The position numbers were made by a program, and so were the translations under genes. Shown here piece by piece: positions 1 to 6,595 of a stretch of DNA of 10,388 bases. The notes below the pieces were generated by a model, which searched no databases, had not been told where the DNA came from, and saw only the letters and a program-made list of their open reading frames with translations. Every line of letters begins with the position of its first letter. The first letter of the stretch is position 1. This stretch comes from an uncultured Fimbriimonadales bacterium (lineage in GTDB: Bacteria > Armatimonadota > Fimbriimonadia > Fimbriimonadales > GBS-DC). Where the stretch lies: the NCBI GenBank assembly GCA_937925775.1, contig CALAMM010000145.1, forward strand, positions 1-10,388, written 5' to 3'.

Positions 1-211
1 TCTCGATCTGCTTGAAACGCTGGTCGGTATCTAGCTGCGCGTGCATCTGCTCGGCGATGAGGCGATACGCCTCGTAAGCGTTGTTCGGCGGGTACTCGCG
101 CGTGGGGATTTCTATCTTGGGCGTGCGAAATAGCCACGCTACCCCTCCTAAGCACGCAATCACCGAGAGGGTCACAAACGCGCCACAACCGATAATGAGC
201 CACTTGCGCAT
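1..211 (-). CDS. N-terminus of a membrane-anchored hypothetical protein (partial, runs off left edge)
   Basis: Reading the minus strand from the ATG at 211-209 gives 70 uninterrupted codons to the window edge. The start is well supported: a perfect AGGAGG (223-218) lies 6 nt upstream. The product begins MRKWLIIGCGAF and has a hydrophobic segment at about residues 4-28 after a short basic N-terminus, followed by a polar region (RTPKIEIPTREYPPNNAYEAY). This is a signal anchor or an uncleaved membrane helix with the rest outside the cytoplasm. VIAC at residues 17-20 formally resembles a lipobox, but hydrophobicity continues past the Cys (LGGVAWLF), so a membrane anchor is likelier. I do not recognise the family, and the C-terminus is missing. 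It is transcribed divergently from the thiolase gene. Confidence 0.75.
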   Translation of the reverse strand, partial: MRKWLIIGCGAFVTLSVIACLGGVAWLFRTPKIEIPTREYPPNNAYEAYRLIAEQMHAQLDTDQRFKQIE

Positions 212-221
212 GCTTTGCCTC

Positions 222-237
222 CTATGATCATAGTACC
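222..237 (-). promoter_or_regulatory. Putative -10 box for the left-edge gene, overlapping a 12-bp palindrome
   Basis: On the minus strand GG-TACTAT (237-230) would place transcription start near 223, just at the AGGAGG ribosome site, giving a leader of about 12 nt. The perfect palindrome CTATGATCATAG (222-233) overlaps this box and the Shine-Dalgarno, the position expected of a repressor operator. No clear -35 is seen. Both assignments come from sequence inspection only. Confidence 0.35.
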
Positions 238-256
238 TAAGCCTATTCGCGCTTCT

Positions 257-284
257 TTGCTCTTGTTAGATGTTGGGGTATCCT
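257..284 (+). promoter_or_regulatory. Putative promoter of the thiolase gene
   Basis: GGGG-TATCCT (-10 at 279-284) sits 16 nt after a weak -35 candidate TTGCTC (257-262). The predicted start near 291 would leave an 11-nt leader beginning at the CGGAGG ribosome site. It shares the GG-TANNNT form with the other promoters proposed in this window. Confidence 0.35.
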
Positions 285-301
285 ATCCGTCGGAGGCTTG
301 C

Positions 302-1486
302 ATGAGCAACGAAGCGTTGATTGTTGCAGCGGTTCGCACCCCGATTGGCAAAGCGCCGCGCGGGAGCCTGCGCCACACGCGCCCGGACGACCTCGCCGCG
401 TTCGCGATTCAGGCGGTTCTCGCGCGATGCCCCACCGTAGACCCCGCCGAGATCGAGGATGTAATCTTGGGCTGTGCCACTCCTGAGGGCGAGCAGGGGC
501 TGAATATCGCCCGCGTCGCTGCCCTGCGCGCAGGACTGCCTCTCAGCACGCCAGGCGCGACGGTGAACCGATTCTGCGCGTCGGGACTGGAAGCCATCGC
601 CATCGCTGCCGAGCGGATTCGGTCAGGCGACGCCGAGGTTGTCCTCGCAGGCGGTGTGGAGAGCATGAGCCGAACCCCGTTTCTGGACATCCATACGCAT
701 CCGAACCCTACGCTCTTCCAGAACGCGCCCAACACCTTTTTGAGTATGGGCCTATCGGTGGAACAGCTGGCGCGCAAGCATGGCATCACGCGCGAGCAGG
801 CGGACGCCTTCGCGCTACAGAGCCATCAGAAAGCTGTGCGTGCCCAGGACGAAGGACTGTTCGACGCCGAAATCGCTCCCGTGCAGGCTGAGATTCAATC
901 TGTAGACGAGCAGGGACGCCCCGTGACCGAGCACATCACGCTCACCAAAGACGAGGGTCCCCGCCGCGACACGAGCTTGGAATCGCTGGCGAAGCTCAAG
1001 CCTGCGTTCCGCCCCGACGGACTCATCACAGCGGGGAACGCCTCGCAGCGCAGCGACGGCGCGGCAGCCGTGTTGATGATGAGCGAGCGTAAGGCGAACG
1101 CGCTGGGGATAAAACCGCTGCTGCGCTTCGTGGGCTACACCACCGCCGCGCTCGCACCTGAAGATTTCGGCGTCGCGCCCGCCTACGCCATCCCGAAACT
1201 ACTGAACCGCGTGGGCGTAAACATCAGCGATGTCGACCATATCGAGTTCAACGAGGCGTTCGCCGCGCAAGTGCTCGCATCAAATCGGATCTTCGAAATG
1301 CCGATGGAGCGTGTCAACCCGCTGGGTGGTGCGATTGCGCTGGGGCATCCGCTGGGTTGCACAGGGGCGCGGCAGGTGGCCACCCTCGCCTACGCCCTGC
1401 AGCGCACAGGCGGACGACTCGGGTTAGTCACCATGTGCGCTGCGCTCGGCATGGGGGCAGCGGGACTGTTCGAGCGCGTAGACTAA
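302..1486 (+). CDS. fadA: Acetyl-CoA C-acyltransferase (thiolase, FadA/YusK type)
   Basis: The 394-residue product is a full-length thiolase, which catalyses thiolytic cleavage of 3-ketoacyl-CoA (beta-oxidation) or the reverse condensation of acetyl-CoA. The nucleophilic Cys92 lies in NRFCASG, VESMS is at 119-123, the NEAF loop at 317-320, His349 in GGAIALGHPLG, and the second catalytic Cys379 in MCAALGMGAAG. The start at 302 is chosen because GGAGG (292-296) lies 5 nt upstream and translation begins MSNEALIVAAVRTP, the normal thiolase N-terminus; an upstream in-frame TTG at 215 would add 29 unrelated residues. The C-terminal motif reads CAALGMG where many members have CxGGGMG, a modest variation. 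The overall pattern resembles bacillar FadA more than biosynthetic AtoB/PhaA, but substrate chain length cannot be read from sequence. No other beta-oxidation genes are adjacent. Confidence 0.93.
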   Translation: MSNEALIVAAVRTPIGKAPRGSLRHTRPDDLAAFAIQAVLARCPTVDPAEIEDVILGCATPEGEQGLNIARVAALRAGLPLSTPGATVNRFCASGLEAIAIAAERIRSGDAEVVLAGGVESMSRTPFLDIHTHPNPTLFQNAPNTFLSMGLSVEQLARKHGITREQADAFALQSHQKAVRAQDEGLFDAEIAPVQAEIQSVDEQGRPVTEHITLTKDEGPRRDTSLESLAKLKPAFRPDGLITAGNASQRSDGAAAVLMMSERKANALGIKPLLRFVGYTTAALAPEDFGVAPAYAIPKLLNRVGVNISDVDHIEFNEAFAAQVLASNRIFEMPMERVNPLGGAIALGHPLGCTGARQVATLAYALQRTGGRLGLVTMCAALGMGAAGLFERVD

Positions 1487-1491
1487 GCGGC

Positions 1492-1513
1492 GGCTCTTTC
1501 CCCAAAAGAAGCC
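1492..1513 (+). terminator. Imperfect hairpin between the thiolase and ABC genes, possible weak terminator
   Basis: GGCTCTTT (1492-1499) can pair with AAAAGAAGCC (1504-1513) with one bulge around a CCCC loop, six bases after the thiolase stop codon. There is no T-tract, so intrinsic termination is uncertain. It immediately precedes the promoter of the next gene. Confidence 0.25.
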
Positions 1514-1519
1514 GAACGG

Positions 1520-1535
1520 GGTATACTCCCGCCGT
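1520..1535 (+). promoter_or_regulatory. Putative leaderless promoter (-10 GG-TATACT) of the ABC ATPase gene
   Basis: TATACT (1522-1527), preceded by GGGG, lies only 8 nt before the ATG at 1536, so the predicted transcription start falls at or within about 2 nt of the start codon. No Shine-Dalgarno fits between them. No convincing -35 is visible. Confidence 0.5.
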
Positions 1536-2264
1536 ATGAAACCCGTTATCGAAGTGCGCAATCTGAAAAAAGACTATAAGATGGGCGCGGTCGTTGTTCA
1601 CGCACTGCGCGGCGTGGACCTGACGGTCATGCCCGGCGAGTTCGTCGCGATTATGGGACCTTCAGGGTCGGGCAAGTCGACCTTTATGAACCTCATCGGC
1701 TGCTTAGACCGCCCGACGGAGGGCGAATACTATCTAAACGGTGAGCGGGTGAGCGCGATGAGCGACTCGCAGCTCGCGCGGATACGCAACCGCTACATTG
1801 GCTTTGTGTTTCAGACCTTCAATTTGTTGCCGCGCGTCACTGCGCTGCGCAATGTGGAGCTGCCGCTGCTCTATGCAGGCGTGCGCGACCGCACGGAACG
1901 CGCAAAACGCGCCCTCGAAATGGTGGGGTTAGGCGATCGCCTCCACCACAAGCCGAACGAGCTATCGGGCGGGCAGCAGCAGCGTGTTGCGATCGCTCGT
2001 GCCATCGTGACGGATCCCGTGCTTATCCTCGCGGACGAGCCGACGGGCAACCTCGATTCGCGCTCCAGCGAGGAGATTATGGCGATCTTCCAGCAACTGA
2101 ACCGCGAAGGACGCACCATCGTGCTGGTAACCCACGAACCCGATATCGCCGAACACGCGCAGCGCATCATCCGCTTCCGCGACGGCAAAATCGTGGCGGA
2201 TGAACCCGTGCTGAACCCGCGCGACGCCACACGCGAAGTGGAGAAAATCCCCGTTCTCGACTGA
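1536..2264 (+). CDS. ABC transporter ATP-binding protein, MacB/LolD family
   Basis: The 242-residue protein is a complete nucleotide-binding domain: Walker A GPSGSGKST (41-49), Q-loop Gln93 in FVFQTFNLLP, signature LSGGQQQR (143-150), Walker B LILADEPTGNLD (163-174) with catalytic Glu168, and switch His200. The VFQTFNLLP and DEPTGNLD forms are typical of the MacB/LolD/FtsE-like group, which powers mechanotransmission or lipoprotein-release systems with FtsX/MacB-type permeases. No permease gene is next to it, so the partner is unknown or elsewhere in the genome. Transcription appears to start at the ATG itself. The stop codon is one base from the ATG of the GH2 glycosidase gene, implying co-transcription and coupled translation. 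The specific transport substrate is not inferable. Confidence 0.93.
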   Translation: MKPVIEVRNLKKDYKMGAVVVHALRGVDLTVMPGEFVAIMGPSGSGKSTFMNLIGCLDRPTEGEYYLNGERVSAMSDSQLARIRNRYIGFVFQTFNLLPRVTALRNVELPLLYAGVRDRTERAKRALEMVGLGDRLHHKPNELSGGQQQRVAIARAIVTDPVLILADEPTGNLDSRSSEEIMAIFQQLNREGRTIVLVTHEPDIAEHAQRIIRFRDGKIVADEPVLNPRDATREVEKIPVLD

Positions 2265-2265
2265 G

Positions 2266-4932
2266 ATGCCGCTGTTAGACCCGCGCGCGCAACCCCTGAC
2301 CGACTGGACGCTCGCTGCGCCCGCGCTGGGGCAGCGACTCGCCGTGCGAGTCCCCAGCGCGTGGGAAGATTACGGGCTACCTCGCCTTTTTGAAGGACCC
2401 TGCGATTACCTCTGCACGCTTCGCATAGAACCCAAGTTAGGCAAACGCTACTGGCTCCACTGCAGTGGGGTGAGCTACGAAGCGCGTGGCTTCGTGAACG
2501 AAATCCCCGTCGGCGTTCACAAAGGCATCTGGGACAGTTTCAGTTGGGACATAACCGACGCCCTGCGCTCAGGGGAGAACACGCTGCGCTTGCAGGTGGT
2601 CAAAAATGGCGGCGCAACCTATCCCGTACCGCAAGTGCTGAGCGGGTTCCTGCCGTATGTGAGTAGCACTTTCGGTGGGATGTGGCAGCCAGTGCATTTT
2701 TACGAAACAGGCGAAGCGTGGCTTGACGACCTGTATGTGCGCGGCGAGGCCGACGGAAGCGTGAGAGTGGAAGGAGAGCTGGGAGGCGCATCGCCTACAG
2801 AGGTAAGCCTCACCGTGTACGCCCCTGACGGGCAAGCCGTTTACACAAAACAGTTCAAGGCGAGTGGGAAGTGGACCCATGACTTTCAAATTAGCTCCCG
2901 CCCCCAACCCTGGCATCCCCGCTATCCAAACCTATACCGCCTGGTCGCCGAAGTGTACCATCGTGGTATTCTCAGCCATCGCGTCGAGACCGAGTTCGGG
3001 CTGCGCACCGTTGCTGTTGACGGCTCCGTCCTCTTGCTCAACGGCGAGCCGTTCTACCCACGCGGGGTACTCCACTGGGGCTGGTATCTCCACACCCACG
3101 CACCCTACCCAGACCTTGAACTGGCAGAACGCGAGATTAAGGCAGTGCAACTTTGTGGCTTTAACCTACTTAAAGCTTGTCTTTGGGTTCCGAGCAGGGA
3201 GTATCTTCAACTATGCGACAGGCTCGGGATCGCTGTCTGGTTGGAGCTGCCGCTCTGGCTGCCCGACATGAACTCGGAGCAGGTCGAGCAGGTAAAGCGC
3301 GAATATGAAGCGATTGTGCGGCAGGTACGCAATCACCCTTCGATATTGCTCTGGACGCTGGGTTGCGAACTCTCCACGCGCTTTCCAAGCGAGTCGTTAG
3401 GTGAGTTATATGCGCTGGTGAAACGGCTCACAGGTAGCCCGCTTGTGCGCGACAACAGCGGCGGGGGCGAGTGCTATGGCGGCGCGCTGCGAGAATACGC
3501 CGACTTTGCTGATTATCACCTCTATGGCGATGCGCACTTCGCCCGAACCACTTTCCGCGCCTTTCTGGAGATGCTACGCGAGCCGACGCCTTGGCTTCAG
3601 GGTGAGTTCGCCGACCACGACACGCAGCGCGACTTCCGCACCCTGCGTCAGACCGTGCCCCCAGAGCAACTCTGGTGGCTTGAACGCGACCCCGAAGTGA
3701 ATCCGCAGGGCGTGCGCTGGTTCTACGAAACCCCCTTCGTGGAGGAGCGCATGCACCAGGAGGGAATATGGCATGCCCTCCCGAACTTGGTACACACCTC
3801 GCGTCGGGAGATGGTCGCCTATCACAAACTCGTGTTGGAGACGATGCGGAGCATACCCCAGACTTCGGGCTATGTCGTCACGGGCTTGAAAGATACCCCG
3901 ATTTCCACGGCGGGCATCCTCGACGAACGCAGTGAGTTAAAGATTTCTCCTGAAAGTTATACAGAGTTCAACGCGGACACGGTGCTCCTGCTGGACTGGC
4001 ATCGGCGGCGCGAGTGGATAGCAGGCGGCGACCGTCCTGCAAATCCCGACCCGTATAATCACTTTGAGGGGCGCACGGTGTTTGCGCGAATCGCCGTGTC
4101 CCACTTTGGCGCTCCCCTCACCGCTGCAGAGCTTGTGTGGCAGCTGGGTGTGGAGGGTTCATCGGGGCGGCAGAAGGTCACGTCAGGGGAAGTGTTTCTC
4201 TACGAGAAGGTCTTGCACGCAGGCGTCCACTATCTGGCGCAGCTGGAGGTGCCGCTGCCGAGCGGAGACGCGCCACAACAAGCCATACTGACAGTGGAAC
4301 TGCGCACGCCATCGCATATGAGCGTTGCGGTCAACCGCTGGCAGTGGGGAATCTACCCTATGCCTGATTGGACTGCCCTGAGCGATGTCGTCGTCTACGA
4401 TCCTGCGGAACGGCTCTGGGGTTTGCCTGAGAGCCTGACGCGCCTTTCCCACGAAGCAACTCCTCACCACAGCGGGGTCGTGTTGACCTCGTGTATGACG
4501 CCTGCGCTAATGGAGTTTTTCAAGCGAGGCGGCGTGGGGCTTTGGCTCGTCGCGGAACCGACGCCGCTGCTTGGGTGCGAGCGTCTCCCTTTCTGGCGTG
4601 AGGCGGCGCATCGGTTCCTATCTCATCCGCTCTGGGAGGTCATCCCGCGCCCTGAGTACCTGGATGAGCGGCTGTTCGCGTTCAGCACCGATCTCGCTAT
4701 CCGTGCCGATTCGCTGGGCAGCTACCCCCTAAAGCCGATTTGGCAGCGCGTCGACACGCGCACGGGCTATACGCACAGCTACTTGGCGGAGGTGCAAGTA
4801 GACGCAGGTAAGCTGATGATTACAACGCTCCACTTCGCGGGGCATCACGGCGACACGCCGATTACCCTGCGTTATCACCCCGCAGGTCAATACTGGCTCT
4901 GGGCGATGTTGCGCTATCTGGCAAGCAGGTAA
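2266..4932 (+). CDS. Glycoside hydrolase family 2-type protein with variant acid/base motif
   Basis: The 888-residue protein shows the GH2 layout: N-terminal sugar-binding jelly-roll (about 15-155, including FVNEIPVGVHKG and WDITDAL), an Ig-like sandwich (about 155-248), and a TIM barrel from about 249 (LLLNGEPFYPRGVLHWGWY; LCDRLGIAVWLELPLW; VRNHPSILLWTLGCELS). GH2 enzymes are retaining beta-galactosidases, mannosidases or glucuronidases. The presumed acid/base is Glu368 and the nucleophile Glu447 (WLQGEFAD), but residue 367 is Cys rather than the usual Asn. Residues after about 590 form further beta-rich segments and a possible amidotransferase-like C-terminal domain (about 715-888; weak call). 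No signal peptide is seen, so it is probably cytoplasmic and acts on imported oligosaccharides. The start is coupled to the ABC gene (TGA-G-ATG) with no clear Shine-Dalgarno. Exact substrate unknown. Confidence 0.85.
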   Translation: MPLLDPRAQPLTDWTLAAPALGQRLAVRVPSAWEDYGLPRLFEGPCDYLCTLRIEPKLGKRYWLHCSGVSYEARGFVNEIPVGVHKGIWDSFSWDITDALRSGENTLRLQVVKNGGATYPVPQVLSGFLPYVSSTFGGMWQPVHFYETGEAWLDDLYVRGEADGSVRVEGELGGASPTEVSLTVYAPDGQAVYTKQFKASGKWTHDFQISSRPQPWHPRYPNLYRLVAEVYHRGILSHRVETEFGLRTVAVDGSVLLLNGEPFYPRGVLHWGWYLHTHAPYPDLELAEREIKAVQLCGFNLLKACLWVPSREYLQLCDRLGIAVWLELPLWLPDMNSEQVEQVKREYEAIVRQVRNHPSILLWTLGCELSTRFPSESLGELYALVKRLTGSPLVRDNSGGGECYGGALREYADFADYHLYGDAHFARTTFRAFLEMLREPTPWLQGEFADHDTQRDFRTLRQTVPPEQLWWLERDPEVNPQGVRWFYETPFVEERMHQEGIWHALPNLVHTSRREMVAYHKLVLETMRSIPQTSGYVVTGLKDTPISTAGILDERSELKISPESYTEFNADTVLLLDWHRRREWIAGGDRPANPDPYNHFEGRTVFARIAVSHFGAPLTAAELVWQLGVEGSSGRQKVTSGEVFLYEKVLHAGVHYLAQLEVPLPSGDAPQQAILTVELRTPSHMSVAVNRWQWGIYPMPDWTALSDVVVYDPAERLWGLPESLTRLSHEATPHHSGVVLTSCMTPALMEFFKRGGVGLWLVAEPTPLLGCERLPFWREAAHRFLSHPLWEVIPRPEYLDERLFAFSTDLAIRADSLGSYPLKPIWQRVDTRTGYTHSYLAEVQVDAGKLMITTLHFAGHHGDTPITLRYHPAGQYWLWAMLRYLASR

Positions 4933-5936
4933 TCGACGAACTTCTGGGTTTTGTCGGGAGCGTTGGGGTCGTTGGTGAGGCGATAGCCCTGCACTTGTGC
5001 CCACTCTTGCGCGAGTTGCTGCAGGATCTGTCGGCGCAGTGTTTCGGATTCGGCGTGCCGCGCTACGCTGGAGGCGTTCGGGTCACGCCCTGCGATCGAC
5101 ACAGAAGTGGCTGGGAGCGTCTCCTTTCTGGGAGGCGCAGGCGGCAGGGCTTGCGGTTGCGGTAGGTACAGCTCCGCTGCGTCGGGCTGCTGCGCGAGCT
5201 GTTCCAGTACCTCCGCTTCCGCATTTCGGATAAACTCGCGCCTGCGAGCGTTCAAACGCACGCGGATCTCTTGTTCAACACGCTCCAGACGCGCCCTGTA
5301 TTGTGCCTGCAGCTGTTGCTCCTGTGCCTCGAATGCGCGCTCGAGGGCGTCCAGCTGCTTCTGGATCTTGCGGTGCGCCTCGCTGTCGGGCGCGGCGGTG
5401 ATGAGCGCAACCAGCAGGGGAAACCGCTTGCGCCCGTACTCTTGAAAGGCTTCTTGCCACAATGCATCGTATTCCGCACGCAGGGCGTCGAGGTCGTATT
5501 CGGCGCGAAGCTCCGCTTGCCAGCGCCGTTCCAGTTCGGGGAGGTTCTGCAGGCGTGCTTGGAGTAGACGCTCGCGCACCGCAGCCCGCTGTTGCTCGAT
5601 GCTGGCGAGCGCAAGGGCGCGTCGCCCACGCACAGTTTCGGTAGGCGCAGGGGGTTCTAACGGCTCCAACCTTACCGAGTCGAGGGGTGTCGCCACGCTT
5701 CGGGCTGGCAGTGCAGGGATTTGCGCCCGGAACATCGGGGGTAGCGCCAGCAGCTGCGCCGCCCGCGCCACATCGACGCGAACAGACGGCTCAGAACGGC
5801 TCTGGCAGCCAGCAAGCAACAAGGCAACTCCGCTCGCGCAGAGGATGAGCTGACCACGCCTGAATAAGCTGAGCCTCGCTCCCCCTCCAAAAGCGGAGGA
5901 GGAGGGGTGTCTCGAACACATCAAAGCGTGCAACAC
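4914..5936 (-). CDS. Coiled-coil lipoprotein of unknown function
   Basis: The protein (340 residues from GTG at 5936, 335 from ATG at 5921) has a hydrophobic segment ending in the lipobox LLAGC (Cys44 counted from the GTG), so it is probably a lipid-anchored envelope protein. Residues roughly 100-250 are rich in Arg, Glu, Gln, Leu and Ala with heptad-like spacing, indicating long coiled coils. A Pro-rich linker (QPQALPPAPPRKE) precedes a C-terminal piece ending FVDYLLAR. The GTG overlaps the skp stop (TAGTG), favouring coupling to skp; neither candidate start has a convincing Shine-Dalgarno. The first ~25 residues before the hydrophobic core are unusually long and partly encoded by a GC-rich hairpin. 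Its composition resembles the Skp/OmpH neighbour, so an envelope-biogenesis role is a reasonable inference, but no family is recognised. The 3' end overlaps the convergent GH2 gene. Confidence 0.8.
   Translation of the reverse strand: MLHALMCSRHPSSSAFGGGARLSLFRRGQLILCASGVALLLAGCQSRSEPSVRVDVARAAQLLALPPMFRAQIPALPARSVATPLDSVRLEPLEPPAPTETVRGRRALALASIEQQRAAVRERLLQARLQNLPELERRWQAELRAEYDLDALRAEYDALWQEAFQEYGRKRFPLLVALITAAPDSEAHRKIQKQLDALERAFEAQEQQLQAQYRARLERVEQEIRVRLNARRREFIRNAEAEVLEQLAQQPDAAELYLPQPQALPPAPPRKETLPATSVSIAGRDPNASSVARHAESETLRRQILQQLAQEWAQVQGYRLTNDPNAPDKTQKFVDYLLAR
5882..5907 (-). repeat. GC-rich inverted repeat inside the lipoprotein N-terminal codons
   Basis: CCCCTCC (5882-5888) is complementary to GGAGGGG (5901-5907); an alternative hairpin pairs CCTCC (5884-5888) with GGAGG (5895-5899) around AAAAGC. 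The two pairings exclude each other. In mRNA sense the element lies 30-55 nt after the GTG start, before the signal-peptide codons. Confidence 0.4.
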
Positions 5937-6541
5937 TACTTTCGCGCGTCCAATCGCTTGATCACCTCATCTGTGATGTCATTGTCGGCGTAAAACACCA
6001 CTTCCGCACTGAAGACAATCGCCAGCTTCTTCTCTTTGGCGACTTGGGCGATGACCTCGCGCACGATTTTCTGCACTTCGGCGCTGCGCTGCTGCGCCTG
6101 CTGGTTCAGCTGCTGTCGAAGTTGCTCCAGGAGTGTTTGGAGTGCCTCGCGTCCAAGCGCCTCCATCTGGGTGAACCGCTCAAGCGCGGCTTTTTCGGTC
6201 TCGGACGGTTGCGCTTTTTGGCGCAGCTGCTGCAGTTCGCTCGCCCGCTGACGCGCGATCTGCTTCAGCTCTTCCACGCGCTTGCGCTGGGCGTCGTTGA
6301 GGTTGTCAGCGAGCAAGAGATTGGTCAGTTCCTGACGCTCCTCGTTGGAAAGTACAAGATTCTCTTGAAGCGTTTGCAGGGCACTCAGATAGCGTGCTTC
6401 CAACGCTTGCAGACGCTCTAAGTTCGTCTTCACGAAGTTGGACTCGTTAACGATGCGTGCGTAGTCCACTACGCCGAACGCCTGTGCGTGCGCAGCGACG
6501 AAGCCGCAGAGAGTCAACATCCCTACTAAGAGTGTTTTCAT
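5936..6541 (-). CDS. skp: OmpH/Skp family periplasmic chaperone
   Basis: The 201-residue protein has a signal peptide (MKTLLVGMLTLCGFVAAHA, cleavage predicted after Ala19) followed by the OmpH fold: an N-terminal strand FGVVDYARIVNES, a long charged coiled-coil arm (about 38-170), and the closing strand-helix motif KKLAIVFSAEVVFYADNDIT that packs onto the first strand. Family members trimerise in the periplasm and hold unfolded outer-membrane proteins, so this gene supports a diderm envelope. The length is somewhat above the E. coli protein. GGAGG (6551-6547) lies 5 nt before the ATG. A 9-codon upstream ORF ends across the start codon, and a -10 box lies just before that ORF. The lipoprotein gene follows with a 1-nt overlap. 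Confidence 0.9.
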   Translation of the reverse strand: MKTLLVGMLTLCGFVAAHAQAFGVVDYARIVNESNFVKTNLERLQALEARYLSALQTLQENLVLSNEERQELTNLLLADNLNDAQRKRVEELKQIARQRASELQQLRQKAQPSETEKAALERFTQMEALGREALQTLLEQLRQQLNQQAQQRSAEVQKIVREVIAQVAKEKKLAIVFSAEVVFYADNDITDEVIKRLDARK

Positions 6542-6567
6542 CTTAACCTCCGTGTCCTAATGTGCAT
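6538..6567 (-). other. Possible leaderless 9-codon upstream ORF coupled to skp
   Basis: ATG at 6567-6565 opens a 9-codon frame (MHIRTRRLR) whose TGA (6540-6538) overlaps the skp start in the sequence ATGA. The skp Shine-Dalgarno GGAGG lies within its codons. The predicted transcription start falls at its ATG, so it could be translated without a leader and couple to skp. A 30-nt ORF can arise by chance. Confidence 0.3.
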
Positions 6568-6574
6568 CGCGAGA

Positions 6575-6582
6575 AGTATACC
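6575..6582 (-). promoter_or_regulatory. Putative skp promoter (-10 GG-TATACT)
   Basis: On the minus strand GG-TATACT (6582-6575) lies 7 nt before the upstream ATG at 6567 and 33 nt before the skp ATG. A weak -35 candidate TTGTGA (6601-6596) overlaps the esterase stop codon with a 15-nt spacer. This would let skp and the lipoprotein be transcribed independently of the upstream genes. Confidence 0.5.
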
Positions 6583-6595
6583 TGCTCTGGAGTGT

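Noticed and set aside
215..301. Upstream extension of the thiolase from TTG at 215
   Set aside because: The 29 extra residues do not resemble thiolases, and ATG 302 has GGAGG 5 nt upstream and starts at the conserved N-terminus.
409..789. Minus-strand 126-codon open frame inside the thiolase
   Set aside because: Antisense shadow of a strongly conserved gene; composition typical of the reverse strand in GC-rich DNA.
4997..6421. Plus-strand open frames of 60-125 codons opposite the lipoprotein and skp genes
   Set aside because: Cys/Ser/Arg-rich antisense shadows of coiled-coil coding sequence, without ribosome sites or recognisable domains.
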